Part shown: in pieces, positions 34,803 through 43,320 of the stretch
How the letters are laid out: each line of letters starts with the position of its first letter
Numbering within the stretch: the first letter of the stretch is position 1
Assembly: GCF_000341265.1 (NCBI RefSeq)
Contig: NZ_ANAE01000110.1
Coordinates: 1 to 58,917 of the forward strand
Origin: Nocardiopsis prasina DSM 43845
Lineage (GTDB): Bacteria; Actinomycetota; Actinomycetes; Streptosporangiales; Streptosporangiaceae
Direction: 5' to 3'
DNA length: 58,917 nt
Translations under genes and position numbers: made by a program
The notes under the pieces: model-generated
The model's database searches: none
Told to the model about the DNA's origin: nothing
The model's input: the letters and a program-made list of their open reading frames with translations, nothing else

Positions 34803-35165
34803 CTAGTTCCTTGGCTGCTCGGTTTCCGCGAGTGCGCGACGGAGCGCTTCAGCCTCCTGGCCGTCCATGGACTGGACGAAGGCGGCCAGGGCCGCGTCGC
34901 GGTCAACCGTCTGACCGAGAGCGTCGAACATCAGCTCCGACACGTAGTTCTCGCGGCTGGCTGCCGGACGGTACCGCCAAGCACGACCCTCGCGTGCCCG
35001 GTCGACGACCTTCTTCTTGGCCAGTCGGTCGAGCACCGTCATGACGGTCGTGTGGGCCAGGTCCCGCTCGGCGAGAGCCTTACCGACCTCGCGAACCGTC
35101 ATTGGTTCGTTGCGTGCCCACAGTACATCCATCACCGCGCGTTCAAGTTCGCCAAGCCGATTCAT
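34803..35165 (-). CDS. BlaI/MecI/CopY family repressor
   Basis: A 120-residue winged-helix repressor: LGELERAVMDVLWARNEPMTVREVGKAL forms the recognition HTH, HTTVMTVLDRLAKKKVVDRAREGRAWRYRP the wing, and the C-terminal helices the dimer interface. It should bind the GGGTAGTACTACCC palindrome in its own promoter and be inactivated by the adjacent M56 peptidase. The ATG is placed 7 nt after the -10 box TAGACT, so the mRNA is probably leaderless. Any targets other than its own operon are not visible in this window. Confidence 0.94.
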   Translation of the reverse strand: MNRLGELERAVMDVLWARNEPMTVREVGKALAERDLAHTTVMTVLDRLAKKKVVDRAREGRAWRYRPAASRENYVSELMFDALGQTVDRDAALAAFVQSMDGQEAEALRRALAETEQPRN

Positions 35166-35172
35166 GAAACCA

Positions 35173-35196
35173 AGTCTACGACGGGTAGTACTACCC
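35173..35196 (-). promoter_or_regulatory. blaI-like promoter with 14-bp palindromic operator in the spacer
   Basis: On the minus strand TAGACT (35178-35173) is the -10 box. The perfect palindrome GGGTAGTACTACCC (35183-35196) occupies the spacer up to the -35 position. BlaI-family operators have a TAGTACTA-like core with dyad symmetry. Binding here would exclude RNA polymerase. Confidence 0.8.
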
Positions 35197-35349
35197 CCCG
35201 TGGCACCCCCACGTTAATTCTCGATGGCTTTCGGGGTAGGGGTTTGAGACGCTGCCGACAGGGCCCGGGGACCGCCTCCGACGAGGGGTGGAACGGGCCG
35301 GGGTGACCGAGGTCCCGCTCCTCCCGGGGCGGGCGGCCGAGGGAGAGAC

Positions 35350-35895
35350 ATGGCTGACCGAGGGGAAGCGCCGTCCGAGGGGACGCGGTTCCAGCTTTCG
35401 ATGGGCGACATCACCGAGCACCACGCGGACGCGATCGTCAACGCCGCCAACAGCTCCCTGCTGGGCGGCGGCGGGGTGGACGGGGCCATCCACCGCAGGG
35501 GCGGCGGGGCGATCCTGGAGGAGTGCCGCGCCCTGCGCGCCTCCCATTACGGGAAGGGGCTGCCTGCGGGTGGGGCGGTGGCGACCACGGCGGGGAGGTT
35601 GCCCGCCCGCTGGGTGATCCACACCGTCGGCCCGGTGTACAGCGGGACCGAGGACCGGTCAGCGGTGCTGGCCTCCTGTTTCACCGAGTCACTGCGGGTC
35701 GCCCACGAGCTGGGCGCGGAGTCGGTGGCCTTCCCCGCGATCTCCACGGGGGTGTACCGCTGGCCCCTGGACGACGCGGCCCGGATCGCCGCGCGGGCAC
35801 TGCGCACCGCGCCGGTCCGGGTGCCCAGGGTGGACCTGGTGCTGTTCGACGAGGCCGCCCTGGCCGCGTTCCGGCGGGCCTTCGAACCGGGCTGA
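35350..35895 (+). CDS. macrodomain protein (O-acetyl-ADP-ribose deacetylase type)
   Basis: A 181-residue protein consisting almost entirely of a macrodomain. Ligand-binding motifs are MGDITEHHADAIVNAANSSLLGGGGVDGAIHRRGG and, later, FPAISTGVYRWP. The family hydrolyses O-acetyl-ADP-ribose or ADP-ribosyl esters on proteins. ATG with GGGAGAG upstream. It stands alone; the following gene has its own promoter. Confidence 0.95.
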   Translation: MADRGEAPSEGTRFQLSMGDITEHHADAIVNAANSSLLGGGGVDGAIHRRGGGAILEECRALRASHYGKGLPAGGAVATTAGRLPARWVIHTVGPVYSGTEDRSAVLASCFTESLRVAHELGAESVAFPAISTGVYRWPLDDAARIAARALRTAPVRVPRVDLVLFDEAALAAFRRAFEPG

Positions 35896-35967
35896 GGAGG
35901 CGCGCGGCTCGACCGTGGCTCTTGCCCCGTCTACCGCGCCGCCCGCGTCCGTCGTACGCTCCGTTCC

Positions 35968-36405
35968 ATGGGACACCGGCATCCGAGCAAGCTCAAGAAC
36001 CCCGAGGTGAGTCACGCGCGGGCCCGCTGGCTGTTGCGCGCGGAACTCGCGGGGTGTGACGCCTGCCGCTCCGAAGGCGACGAGGACGCCTTGGCCGACC
36101 TCGCGTCAGGCGGTGTCTTCGACTCCCTGATCACGGGTTTCGTGCTGTCCCGCGTCCAACAGTGGCACTCCCCGAGCCGCCCGTCCGAGTACCCGGCCAC
36201 CGTGTACCGCATCGCCCCCATCGACGAACGCGACTTCTGGCGGCCCCCGACCCAGCACTGCATGCGTGTGTGCACGGTGACGGGGGCCGAGGGCGACGGG
36301 GTGGACACGCTGCCCGCTCTCCGGGAACTGCGACTGATGTCGGCGCTGGACCGCTCCCTGGTCCTGGACGACATCATCGACGGCCTGGCCGAGACGGAGG
36401 GTTGA
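35968..36405 (+). CDS. conserved protein of unknown function
   Basis: A 145-residue soluble protein without signal or TM segments. It has a central ERDFWRPPTQHCMRVCTV stretch and four cysteines (CDACR; CMRVC) spaced as two CxxC-like pairs that could bind metal. I do not recognise the family. The -10 box TACGCT (35955-35960) lies 7 nt before the ATG, so the mRNA is likely leaderless. No operon partners. The last 160 bp before the convergent photolyase gene have no obvious terminator. Confidence 0.75.
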   Translation: MGHRHPSKLKNPEVSHARARWLLRAELAGCDACRSEGDEDALADLASGGVFDSLITGFVLSRVQQWHSPSRPSEYPATVYRIAPIDERDFWRPPTQHCMRVCTVTGAEGDGVDTLPALRELRLMSALDRSLVLDDIIDGLAETEG

Positions 36406-36564
36406 CCTCGATTCCCGTGCTCCGGCTTCCCCGCCTGCCCGCGCCCGGCCCCCGCTTCTTCCCCGAGCACGACAGGCCGACCGCGGGCCGGTGCGTGAGG
36501 TGCGATGAGTACCCGGAAGCGGGTGTGCGCACCTGCCCCGACCGCTGGCCCAACGGTTGAACCG

Positions 36565-37881
36565 CTACTTACCGGGATCGGCGATCGGGGCCGGATAGCC
36601 CTCGACCCCCTCCCCGAACCCCTCCAGCCAGGGCGTGTGCACCTGCGCACCCGACAGTTCCGCGAGTTCGGGGACGTACCGGCGCACGTAGACGCCCTCC
36701 GGGTCGAACCGCCGCGCCTGCCGGGAGGGGTTGAACGCCCGGTTGGGTCGGGTGTCGTTGCCGGTACCCGCCGTCCACTGCCAGTTGCCGTACTCGTTGG
36801 CGACGTCGCCGTCGGTGAGGTGGGCGTCGAAGTGCGCGGCCCCCTCCCGCCAGTGCACCAGCAGCGTCTTGGTGAGGAAGGCGGCGGTGATCATGCGGGC
36901 GCGGTTGTGCATGAACCCCTCCTGGAGCAGCTGCCGCATGCCCGCGTCCACGATCGGCACACCGGTCCGTCCCTCCTTCCATGCGGACAGGGCGTCCGGG
37001 TCGTCGCGCCACTCGCGGTCACGCGCTCGGTAGTCGCGGGTGTTGATCCACGGGAACGCCGCCGTGACCTGGTGGTGGAAGTCGCGCCAGGCGAGCTGGC
37101 GCACGTACTCGCTGCCGCCGGGGAGGTCCCGCGCGGCGGTGGCGATCTCCAGCGGGGAGAGGCAGCCGAACCTGAGGTCGGCGGAGAGACGGGAGGTGGC
37201 GGCACCGGGGAGGTCGTCGTTGCGATCCCCGTAGTCGGCCAGCCCCTCGTCGAGCCAGGCGCGCAGTCGTCCACGCGCCATGGTCCAGCCGCCGGTCTGC
37301 CGTTCCGGGGCGAGGGCGCCGATCCCCTCGGCGTCGCCGTCCAGCTCGGGCAGGTCACCCGGTTCGAGCCCCTCGGGCAGTTCGAGGGCCTCGGGCGCGG
37401 GCAGCACCTCGCGCCAGCGCGCCCCCTCCCAGGCCCGCCAGTAGGGGGTGAACACCTTGTAGTGGTCGCCGCTGGCCGGGGTGAGGTCGCCGGGCGGCAC
37501 CACGGTCAGCCCGGGGTGCTCGCACACCTCCAGTCCGGTGGCACGCAGTGAGTCCAGCCGCCGTGCCGCGAACCGGGTCACGCCCGCGCTGAGGTGGACG
37601 GCGCGCGCCCCGGTCTCCCTGGCCAGCCTCCCGACCTCGCTTGCCGTGTCGCCCCGGCGAAGGAGGAGGTCTCCGCCTCTCTCCCGCAGCCCCGAGCGCA
37701 GGTCCGCGAGGGCCTCGGCCAGGTGGGCGCGGCGGTTGCGGGCGGCGCGCGCCAGGAGGCCGGGTTCGAGGACGAAGAGGGGGACCACCCGCGGGGAGGC
37801 GCGCAGGGCCGCGCTGAGCGCGGGGTGGTCGTGCGGGCGCAGGTCCTGCGTGAACAGGACGATGACGGGGGTGCCCAACAA
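36565..37881 (-). CDS. phr: deoxyribodipyrimidine photo-lyase
   Basis: A 438-residue class I photolyase that repairs UV-induced pyrimidine dimers using FADH. The N-terminal alpha/beta domain opens PVIVLFTQDLRPHDHPAL; the FAD domain contains GCLSPLEIATA, YVRQLAWRDFHHQV, GRTGVPIVDAGMRQLLQEGFMHNRARM, DGDVANEYGNWQWTAG and FNPSRQARRFDPEG. Start is TTG (37881 or the next TTG codon) after AAGGAG. Divergent from a TudS/DUF1722 gene; the pairing suggests shared light or stress control. Confidence 0.96.
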   Translation of the reverse strand: MLGTPVIVLFTQDLRPHDHPALSAALRASPRVVPLFVLEPGLLARAARNRRAHLAEALADLRSGLRERGGDLLLRRGDTASEVGRLARETGARAVHLSAGVTRFAARRLDSLRATGLEVCEHPGLTVVPPGDLTPASGDHYKVFTPYWRAWEGARWREVLPAPEALELPEGLEPGDLPELDGDAEGIGALAPERQTGGWTMARGRLRAWLDEGLADYGDRNDDLPGAATSRLSADLRFGCLSPLEIATAARDLPGGSEYVRQLAWRDFHHQVTAAFPWINTRDYRARDREWRDDPDALSAWKEGRTGVPIVDAGMRQLLQEGFMHNRARMITAAFLTKTLLVHWREGAAHFDAHLTDGDVANEYGNWQWTAGTGNDTRPNRAFNPSRQARRFDPEGVYVRRYVPELAELSGAQVHTPWLEGFGEGVEGYPAPIADPGK

Positions 37882-37906
37882 GGACTCCTTCGCTTTTCGA
37901 CACCAT

Positions 37907-37922
37907 CACACTACTGGGTGTG
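37907..37922. promoter_or_regulatory. short inverted repeat between phr and the tudS-like gene
   Basis: CACAC (37907-37911) and GTGTG (37918-37922) flank TACTGG in the 84-bp divergent gap. It may be an operator for both genes, but a 5-bp repeat is weak evidence. Confidence 0.3.
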
Positions 37923-37965
37923 TTCATTGGCGATTACCGGAGGTGGTCGGGGGTAGAGCCCCACC

Positions 37966-38943
37966 ATGAACCCGCCTCCCCGTCCCGTCGTCGGAGTCTC
38001 CAGCTGCCTCATCGGAGCACCCGTGCGCTACAACGGCGGGCACTCGCGCTTCAGGTTCCTCACCGACGAGTTGGACCGGCACGTGGACTGGCTGCCGGTC
38101 TGCCCGGAGGCGGAGATCGGGCTCGGCGTGCCCCGCCCCACCCTGCGTCTCCAGGAGCGGCCTGACACGGCCCCCGGCGAGGGCGAGGACCGGGTCATCT
38201 CCAGCAAGGACGGCGCCGACCACACGGACGACCTCGCCCGGGTCGCCGACCGGCACCTGCCCGAGCTGCGCCGTCTGGACGGATACGTGCTCAAGAACAA
38301 GTCGCCGAGCTGCGGCCTGTACGCCCTGCCGGTCTTCGACGACCACGGCGACCGGCTGCGCGGGAACGGCCGGGGCGCCTTCGCCGCGCGGCTCACCGAG
38401 CTGCTGCCGCAACTCCCCTTGGAGGAGCAGGGCCGTCTGTCCGACCCCGTTCTGCGCGAGCACTTCGTGGAGCGGGTGTTCGCGCACTCCCGGCTGCGCG
38501 CCCTGTTGGAGGACGACTGGCGTCCACGGGACCTGGTGGCGTTCCACACCCGGCACAAACTCCAGCTGATGGCGCACTCCCCGGACGGCTACCGCGAGAC
38601 CGGGCGGATCGTGGCCCGTGCGGGCACCGGCGATCCCGAGGAGGTCGCGGCCACCTACGCGGAGGCCTTCCACCGGACCCTCGCCGTCAAGGGCAGCCGG
38701 GGCAGGCACGCCAACGTGCTCCAGCACGTCTTCGGGATGATCAGCCCGCTGCTGGACGACGCCCGCAGGCACGACCTGCTGGCCGCGATCGAGGACTACC
38801 GGGAGGGGCAGGCACCGCTCAGCCTGCCGGTGGCCCTGTTGCGACACCACTGTTCCGCCGAGGCCATGACCTGGGCCAACGAGCAGACCTACCTGCGCCC
38901 CTACCCCGAGGCGCTGCGGCTGCGGCACCCGGTGGCGGTCTGA
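37966..38943 (+). CDS. DUF523 (TudS-like)-DUF1722 fusion protein
   Basis: A 325-residue two-domain protein. The N-terminal DUF523 half has the three cysteines that bind a [4Fe-4S] cluster in thiouracil desulfurase: Cys14 (GVSSCLIGAPVRYNGG), Cys46 (LPVCPE) and Cys116 (KNKSPSCGLY). The C-terminal DUF1722 half contains LVAFHTRHKLQLMAHSPDGYR. TudS removes sulfur from thiouracil; the role of DUF1722 is unknown, though it often neighbours or fuses with photolyase-related genes. Divergent from phr. TAGAGC lies 6 nt before the ATG, a poor -10 match. Confidence 0.88.
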   Translation: MNPPPRPVVGVSSCLIGAPVRYNGGHSRFRFLTDELDRHVDWLPVCPEAEIGLGVPRPTLRLQERPDTAPGEGEDRVISSKDGADHTDDLARVADRHLPELRRLDGYVLKNKSPSCGLYALPVFDDHGDRLRGNGRGAFAARLTELLPQLPLEEQGRLSDPVLREHFVERVFAHSRLRALLEDDWRPRDLVAFHTRHKLQLMAHSPDGYRETGRIVARAGTGDPEEVAATYAEAFHRTLAVKGSRGRHANVLQHVFGMISPLLDDARRHDLLAAIEDYREGQAPLSLPVALLRHHCSAEAMTWANEQTYLRPYPEALRLRHPVAV

Positions 38944-38949
38944 TCCCGC

Positions 38950-38993
38950 GCCGGAGCCGGACCCGGGGGAAGCCGGAGTCGGACCCGAGGGAA
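38950..38993 (+). repeat. 22-bp tandem repeat, two copies
   Basis: Units 38950-38971 and 38972-38993 match at 20 of 22 positions (core GCCGGAG.CGGACCCG). They lie directly after the tudS-like gene, before the esterase gene. No coding role. Confidence 0.7.
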
Positions 38994-39134
38994 GAGCACG
39001 GAAGGACGGTTCGGGGCGGCCCCTGACAGCACGCGGCGAATCCCTGCGCAGCGAACACGTTCGGCTACATTGGGTGACAGTTCCCGGCCGCGTCGTGCGC
39101 GGTTTCCGGTTGCCCCCGACCCGAGGTCCCCGAC

Positions 39135-40124
39135 GTGTTCGTCTCCCTTCCCCGACGCGCCGCCGTGCTCGTCTCCTCCTGCGCCGTCGTGCTGCTCGCC
39201 ACGTCCCTGGCCACGGCTCCCCCGGAGCGCCTGGTCGAGCGGATCGGCCACCACCTGTCGCCCCCGGAACCGGAACTGACCCACGGCCACGCCCTCCTGC
39301 CCCCGTATCCGGTGACCACCCCCGCGCCCATCCCCAACCCGGGGCAGGTCGCCGTCTGCCAGGAACCCGGGCGCGACCAGGTCGTCACCCTGCCCGACCC
39401 CTCCGACGACGAGGGCCGCCCCCTGTGGATCCGCCGTCCACCCGGGCCCGACAGCACCGACCTGCCGGTCCTCTACCTGCTGCACGGCTCGGCCTCCACC
39501 CACCGGACCCTCATGGAAGCGGACCTGGGCGCCCACCTGGACCGGCAGATGTGCCGCTCGGGGGTCGAGTTCGTCGTCGCGGCCCCGTACGGGCAGGAGG
39601 ACGGGGGCTCCACCACCGAGTGGGGGGACGCCCATGACGGCCGCTTCTCGCTGGAGAGCTTCGTCACCCGGGACACCGTCGACGCGGTCGAGGGCGAGCA
39701 CCCGCGTCCCCGGTCTCTGCGGGCGATCGGCGGCTTCTCCATGGGCGGCTACGGTGCCGCCGCCCTGGCCCTGCGCCACCCCGACCTCTACTCCCAGGTG
39801 GTCGGCTGGGCCGGGTACTACCGCGTGGACGATCCGCACGGAACCTTCGGTGGGGACACCGCGGCGCACTCCCCCGACCTCCTCCTGGGGTCGGAGGACG
39901 TGAGCGACCTCAGGTTCATGCTGGTGGAGGGCCGAGCGGACCACACCCCGCTCCAGGAGGGGAGCATCCAGGGGGAGGCCGAACGCTTCTCGGAACTGCT
40001 CGCCGATCACGGTATGACGGTCGACACCCTCAGGCCCCGGGGCGGCCACGACCTGGAGACCTGGCGGAGCACCTTCCCCGAGGCAGTGGACTTCCTGGTG
40101 TCCGGGTGGGCGGGTACACGGTGA
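39135..40124 (+). CDS. secreted putative esterase (alpha/beta hydrolase)
   Basis: A 329-residue hydrolase of the esterase D/mycolyltransferase-like group. The N-terminal residues 1-28 form a signal peptide (RRAAVLVSSCAVVLLATSLA). The core has VLYLLHGSASTHRTL, the nucleophile elbow GGFSMGGYGAAALAL and the C-terminal HD pair RPRGGHDLETW. The substrate is unknown. GTG start with a GAGGTC sequence nearby; a -10 candidate TACATT (39066-39071) lies upstream. Confidence 0.88.
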   Translation: MFVSLPRRAAVLVSSCAVVLLATSLATAPPERLVERIGHHLSPPEPELTHGHALLPPYPVTTPAPIPNPGQVAVCQEPGRDQVVTLPDPSDDEGRPLWIRRPPGPDSTDLPVLYLLHGSASTHRTLMEADLGAHLDRQMCRSGVEFVVAAPYGQEDGGSTTEWGDAHDGRFSLESFVTRDTVDAVEGEHPRPRSLRAIGGFSMGGYGAAALALRHPDLYSQVVGWAGYYRVDDPHGTFGGDTAAHSPDLLLGSEDVSDLRFMLVEGRADHTPLQEGSIQGEAERFSELLADHGMTVDTLRPRGGHDLETWRSTFPEAVDFLVSGWAGTR

Positions 40125-40244
40125 TCCGGGCCGGGTCAACCCCGGCCCCCTCGGACGTTCCGGTGGGGAACAGTGTGTACCTTCGTCGCTGTTGACGACT
40201 ACGGCTCGCACACTCGTTGCTGACACGACTCGGAGGAACCACCG

Positions 40245-41543
40245 GTGTCCGGACCCCTGCCGCTGGGACAACAGACGGCGGTTCCCTCAAGGATCGCGAC
40301 CGTCAGTCTGCACACCTCCCCGCTCGACCAGCCCGGCACCGGTGACGCCGGAGGGCTCAACGTGTACGTGGTCGAGGTGGCCCGGCGGATGGCCGAACGC
40401 AACGTGGCCGTGGACGTGTTCACCCGCGCGACCAGCGCCGACCTCCCCCCGGTCGTCGAGCTGGCGCCGGGCGTGAACGTGCGGCACGTGCCCGCCGGAC
40501 CCTACGGCCACCTCGACAAGAACACCCTCGCCGACCACCTGTGTCCGTTCGTGTTCGGGATGCTGCGTGCCGAGGCCCAGGCCGACCCTGGCCACTACGA
40601 CCTCGTCCACGGCCACTACTGGCTTTCCGGCAGGGCCGGGGTGATGGCCGCCCGCCGCTGGGGCGTGCCCATGGTGCAGTCCATGCACACCATGGCGCGG
40701 GTGAAGAACGCCGCGCTGGCCGAGGGCGACTCCCCCGAACCGGAGGCGCGGGTGCGGGGCGAGGACCAGCTGGTGCGCCAGGCGGACCGGCTCATCGCCA
40801 ACACCGACGACGAGGCGCGCCAGCTCACCGGCTTCTACGGTGCACGGAACGAGCAGATCAACACGATCCCGCCCGGGGTCGACCTGGACACCTTCACCCC
40901 CGGCTCACGTACGGAGGCGCTGGAGCGGGTCGGGCTGCCCCGGGACACCGAACTCCTGCTGTTCGTGGGCCGTGTCCAGCGGCTCAAGGCCCCCGACGTC
41001 CTCATCCGCGCCGCCGCCGACCTGCTCGAACGCGACCCCTCCCTCCGCTCCCGCCTGGTGGTCGGAGTCGTCGGCGGGCTCTCCGGGGGCGGCAGACACG
41101 AACCCCGACTGCTCACCGACCTCGCGCGTTCGCTGGGCGTCGCCGACGTGGTGCGGATGGAGCCCCCACAGGACCGCGCGCGCCTGGCCGACTACTACCG
41201 GGCCGCGACCGTGACCGTCGTTCCCTCCTACTCCGAGTCCTTCGGTCTGGTGGCCGTGGAGTCGCAGGCCTGCGGCACTCCCGTGCTGGCCGCGCGGGTC
41301 GGCGGTCTGACCACGGCCGTCGCCGGGGGCGTCTCCGGGGTCCTCGTGGACGGGCACGACCCCCGGCACTACGCCGCCGAGCTGCACCGGATGATCACCG
41401 AACCGGCCTGGCGTGCCAAGCTGGCCGGGGCGGGTCCACGCCACGCCGCCACCCTGGGGTGGTCGCGGACGGTGGACGAACTCCTGGACGTGTACCGGGA
41501 CACCCTCAACCCGCGCGGGCTCCGGCTCGCCGCGGCCCGTTGA
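40245..41543 (+). CDS. mshA: D-inositol-3-phosphate glycosyltransferase
   Basis: A 432-residue GT-B glycosyltransferase (GT4) that transfers N-acetylglucosamine to inositol 3-phosphate in the first step of mycothiol synthesis. Start region SRIATVSLHTSPLDQPGTGDAGGLNVYV, with the family HYWLSGRAG and the donor-binding ESFGLVAVESQACGTPVLAARVGGL region. GTG start with CGGAGGAACC upstream. A -10 candidate TACCTT (40178-40183) precedes it. The 20-bp gap to the YbjN-like gene suggests an operon. Confidence 0.95.
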   Translation: MSGPLPLGQQTAVPSRIATVSLHTSPLDQPGTGDAGGLNVYVVEVARRMAERNVAVDVFTRATSADLPPVVELAPGVNVRHVPAGPYGHLDKNTLADHLCPFVFGMLRAEAQADPGHYDLVHGHYWLSGRAGVMAARRWGVPMVQSMHTMARVKNAALAEGDSPEPEARVRGEDQLVRQADRLIANTDDEARQLTGFYGARNEQINTIPPGVDLDTFTPGSRTEALERVGLPRDTELLLFVGRVQRLKAPDVLIRAAADLLERDPSLRSRLVVGVVGGLSGGGRHEPRLLTDLARSLGVADVVRMEPPQDRARLADYYRAATVTVVPSYSESFGLVAVESQACGTPVLAARVGGLTTAVAGGVSGVLVDGHDPRHYAAELHRMITEPAWRAKLAGAGPRHAATLGWSRTVDELLDVYRDTLNPRGLRLAAAR

Positions 41544-41562
41544 CCACGGGGGGCGGACCGAA

Positions 41563-42087
41563 GTGACGAGAGGCGAGGACGTGGCAGCGGAAACAGAGCG
41601 CGAGAGCGCCATCAGGGCGATCAGCGAGGCCGTCACCGAGGCCGGTCTCGAGGTCGAACGCCCGCGTGAGGGGTCGTTCCTGGTGACGATCCCGGGCACG
41701 GCCAAGCTCAGGACCATGGTGTGGTTGGAGGCCGGACCGCACAGCCTCACCCTCACGTCGTTCTTCTGCCGCCAGCCGGACGAGAACCACGCCGGTTTCT
41801 ACCAGTGGCTGACCCGGCGCAGCTCCGACATGTACGGGATGGCGTTCGTCTCCGACGACGTCGGCGACGTGTACGTGCGGGGACGCCTTCCGCTGGGCGG
41901 CGTGACCCCCGCCGAGGTGGACCGGCTGCTCGGCTGCGTGCTCACCTACTCCGACGAGAACTTCAACACCGCGCTGGAGCTGGGCTTCGCCACGGCGATC
42001 CGCAAGGAGTGGAAGTGGCGGACCGCGCGCGGCCACGACACCCGCAACCTGAGCGCCTTCGCGCACCTGGCCGAACCCGAACAGTAG
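41563..42087 (+). CDS. YbjN domain protein
   Basis: A 174-residue soluble protein of the YbjN/type III secretion chaperone-like fold. The central part reads [45 protein letters not shown] and the end [25 protein letters not shown]. It lies 19 bp behind mshA and is the usual actinobacterial neighbour of mshA and gpmA; its role is unknown. GTG at 41563 after GGGGGCGG; a GTG at 41581 after GAGGCGAGG is an equally good start. Confidence 0.86.
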   Translation: MTRGEDVAAETERESAIRAISEAVTEAGLEVERPREGSFLVTIPGTAKLRTMVWLEAGPHSLTLTSFFCRQPDENHAGFYQWLTRRSSDMYGMAFVSDDVGDVYVRGRLPLGGVTPAEVDRLLGCVLTYSDENFNTALELGFATAIRKEWKWRTARGHDTRNLSAFAHLAEPEQ

Positions 42088-42121
42088 GACCCGCCGTGGG
42101 CGGCCACCCGGGCGGCATCGC

Positions 42122-42127
42122 TAGGCT
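42122..42127 (+). promoter_or_regulatory. -10 box of gpmA, leaderless start
   Basis: TAGGCT ends 7 nt before the gpmA ATG. The same hexamer is used at the nitrobindin gene (44281). Confidence 0.6.
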
Positions 42128-42134
42128 GGCTCCC

Positions 42135-42881
42135 ATGGGAACTCTGGTACTGCTTCGACACGGCGAGAGTGTCTGGAACGCGAAGGGCCTGTTCACCGGC
42201 TGGGTGGACGTGGACCTCTCCGCGCAGGGCGAGGAGGAGGCCCGCCGCGGCGGCGAACTCCTGAAGGCCGCCGGGGTGACCCCGGACATCCTGCACACCT
42301 CTCTGCTCAAGCGCGCGATCCGCACCGCGAACCTCGCGCTGGAGACCGCTGACCTGCACTGGCTGCCGGTGCAGCGGTCCTGGCGCCTCAACGAGCGCCA
42401 CTACGGCGCCCTCCAGGGCAAGGACAAGGCGCAGACCCGTGAGGAGTACGGCGACGACCAGTTCATGGTCTGGCGCCGCTCCTACGACACGCCCCCGCCG
42501 CCCATCGCCGACGACGACCCCTACTCGCAGGCCGGGGACGCGCGTTACGGTCTGCTCCCGTCGGAGCTGCTGCCGCGCACCGAGTGCCTCAAGGACGTCC
42601 TGGACCGCGCCCTGCCGTACTGGTACGACAGCATCGTCCCGGACCTGGCCGCGGGCCGCACCGTCCTGGTCACCGCGCACGGAAACTCGCTGCGCGCGCT
42701 GGTCAAGCACCTGGACGGGATCAGCGACGCCGACATCGCGGGCCTGAACATCCCCACCGGCATCCCGCTGGTGTACGACCTGGACGACCAGTTCCAGCCC
42801 ACCAACCCGGGCGGCACCTACCTCGACCCGGAGGCCGCGAAGTCCGCCATCGAGGCCGTGGCCAACCAGGGCAAGAAGTAG
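42135..42881 (+). CDS. gpmA: 2,3-bisphosphoglycerate-dependent phosphoglycerate mutase
   Basis: A 248-residue glycolytic enzyme converting 3- and 2-phosphoglycerate. The phospho-histidine motif is [10 protein letters not shown] (His9); [18 protein letters not shown] and [16 protein letters not shown] complete the active site, and the length is that of the dPGM type. The longer upstream frame overlaps the YbjN-like gene and was rejected. A hairpin (42899-42930) ends the transcript. Confidence 0.97.
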   Translation: MGTLVLLRHGESVWNAKGLFTGWVDVDLSAQGEEEARRGGELLKAAGVTPDILHTSLLKRAIRTANLALETADLHWLPVQRSWRLNERHYGALQGKDKAQTREEYGDDQFMVWRRSYDTPPPPIADDDPYSQAGDARYGLLPSELLPRTECLKDVLDRALPYWYDSIVPDLAAGRTVLVTAHGNSLRALVKHLDGISDADIAGLNIPTGIPLVYDLDDQFQPTNPGGTYLDPEAAKSAIEAVANQGKK

Positions 42882-42898
42882 TCCGGACCCGATCTCCC

Positions 42899-42930
42899 GT
42901 GCCCGCGCCGCCGCGAGGTGGTGCGGGCAC
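42899..42930. terminator. hairpin between gpmA and the dsrE-like gene
   Basis: GTGCCCGC (42899-42906) pairs with GCGGGCAC (42923-42930); the two genes converge here. Confidence 0.55.
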
Positions 42931-42944
42931 CGTCATGTCCGGGG

Positions 42945-43307
42945 TCAGTAGACCAGAGCCTGGGCGCCGTCCCGGAGGCTCTCCTCCACGAAGGTGGCCG
43001 CTCCCGCGATGCGCACGCCCTCGACCAGGTCGTCCTGGGTGAGCTCCCTGCGGGCCGCGCACTGGGTGCAGACGGTGACGCCTCCAGCGGCGAGCACCGC
43101 CGCCAGCAGGTCCTGGAGCGGGGCGGCGTGGGGGAGGTCGAACTTCTCGGCTCGGCCGGGCACCGCGAACCACGCGGCCTCGCCGGTCAGCCAGAGCGAC
43201 ACGTCCACTCCACTCGCGACCGCCGTGGCCGCGACGGTGAAGGCCTGGTTGCAGCGCTCCGGGGAATCCTCACCGGCGGTGACCTTGATCACCAGGGAAC
43301 GAGTCAT
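42945..43307 (-). CDS. DsrE family sulfur-relay-like protein
   Basis: A 120-residue protein with the DsrE/F-like alpha/beta fold: VIKVTAGEDSPERCNQAFTVAATAVASGVDVSLWLTGEA at the start and a VTVCTQCAARR dicysteine loop in the middle. Many family members relay sulfur on cysteine. Conserved near gpmA and YbjN in actinobacteria. It precedes the GIDE-like gene's terminus by a small gap but on the same strand order it is transcribed after that gene. Confidence 0.85.
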   Translation of the reverse strand: MTRSLVIKVTAGEDSPERCNQAFTVAATAVASGVDVSLWLTGEAAWFAVPGRAEKFDLPHAAPLQDLLAAVLAAGGVTVCTQCAARRELTQDDLVEGVRIAGAATFVEESLRDGAQALVY

Positions 43308-43320
43308 GCGGTCAGCCTAC

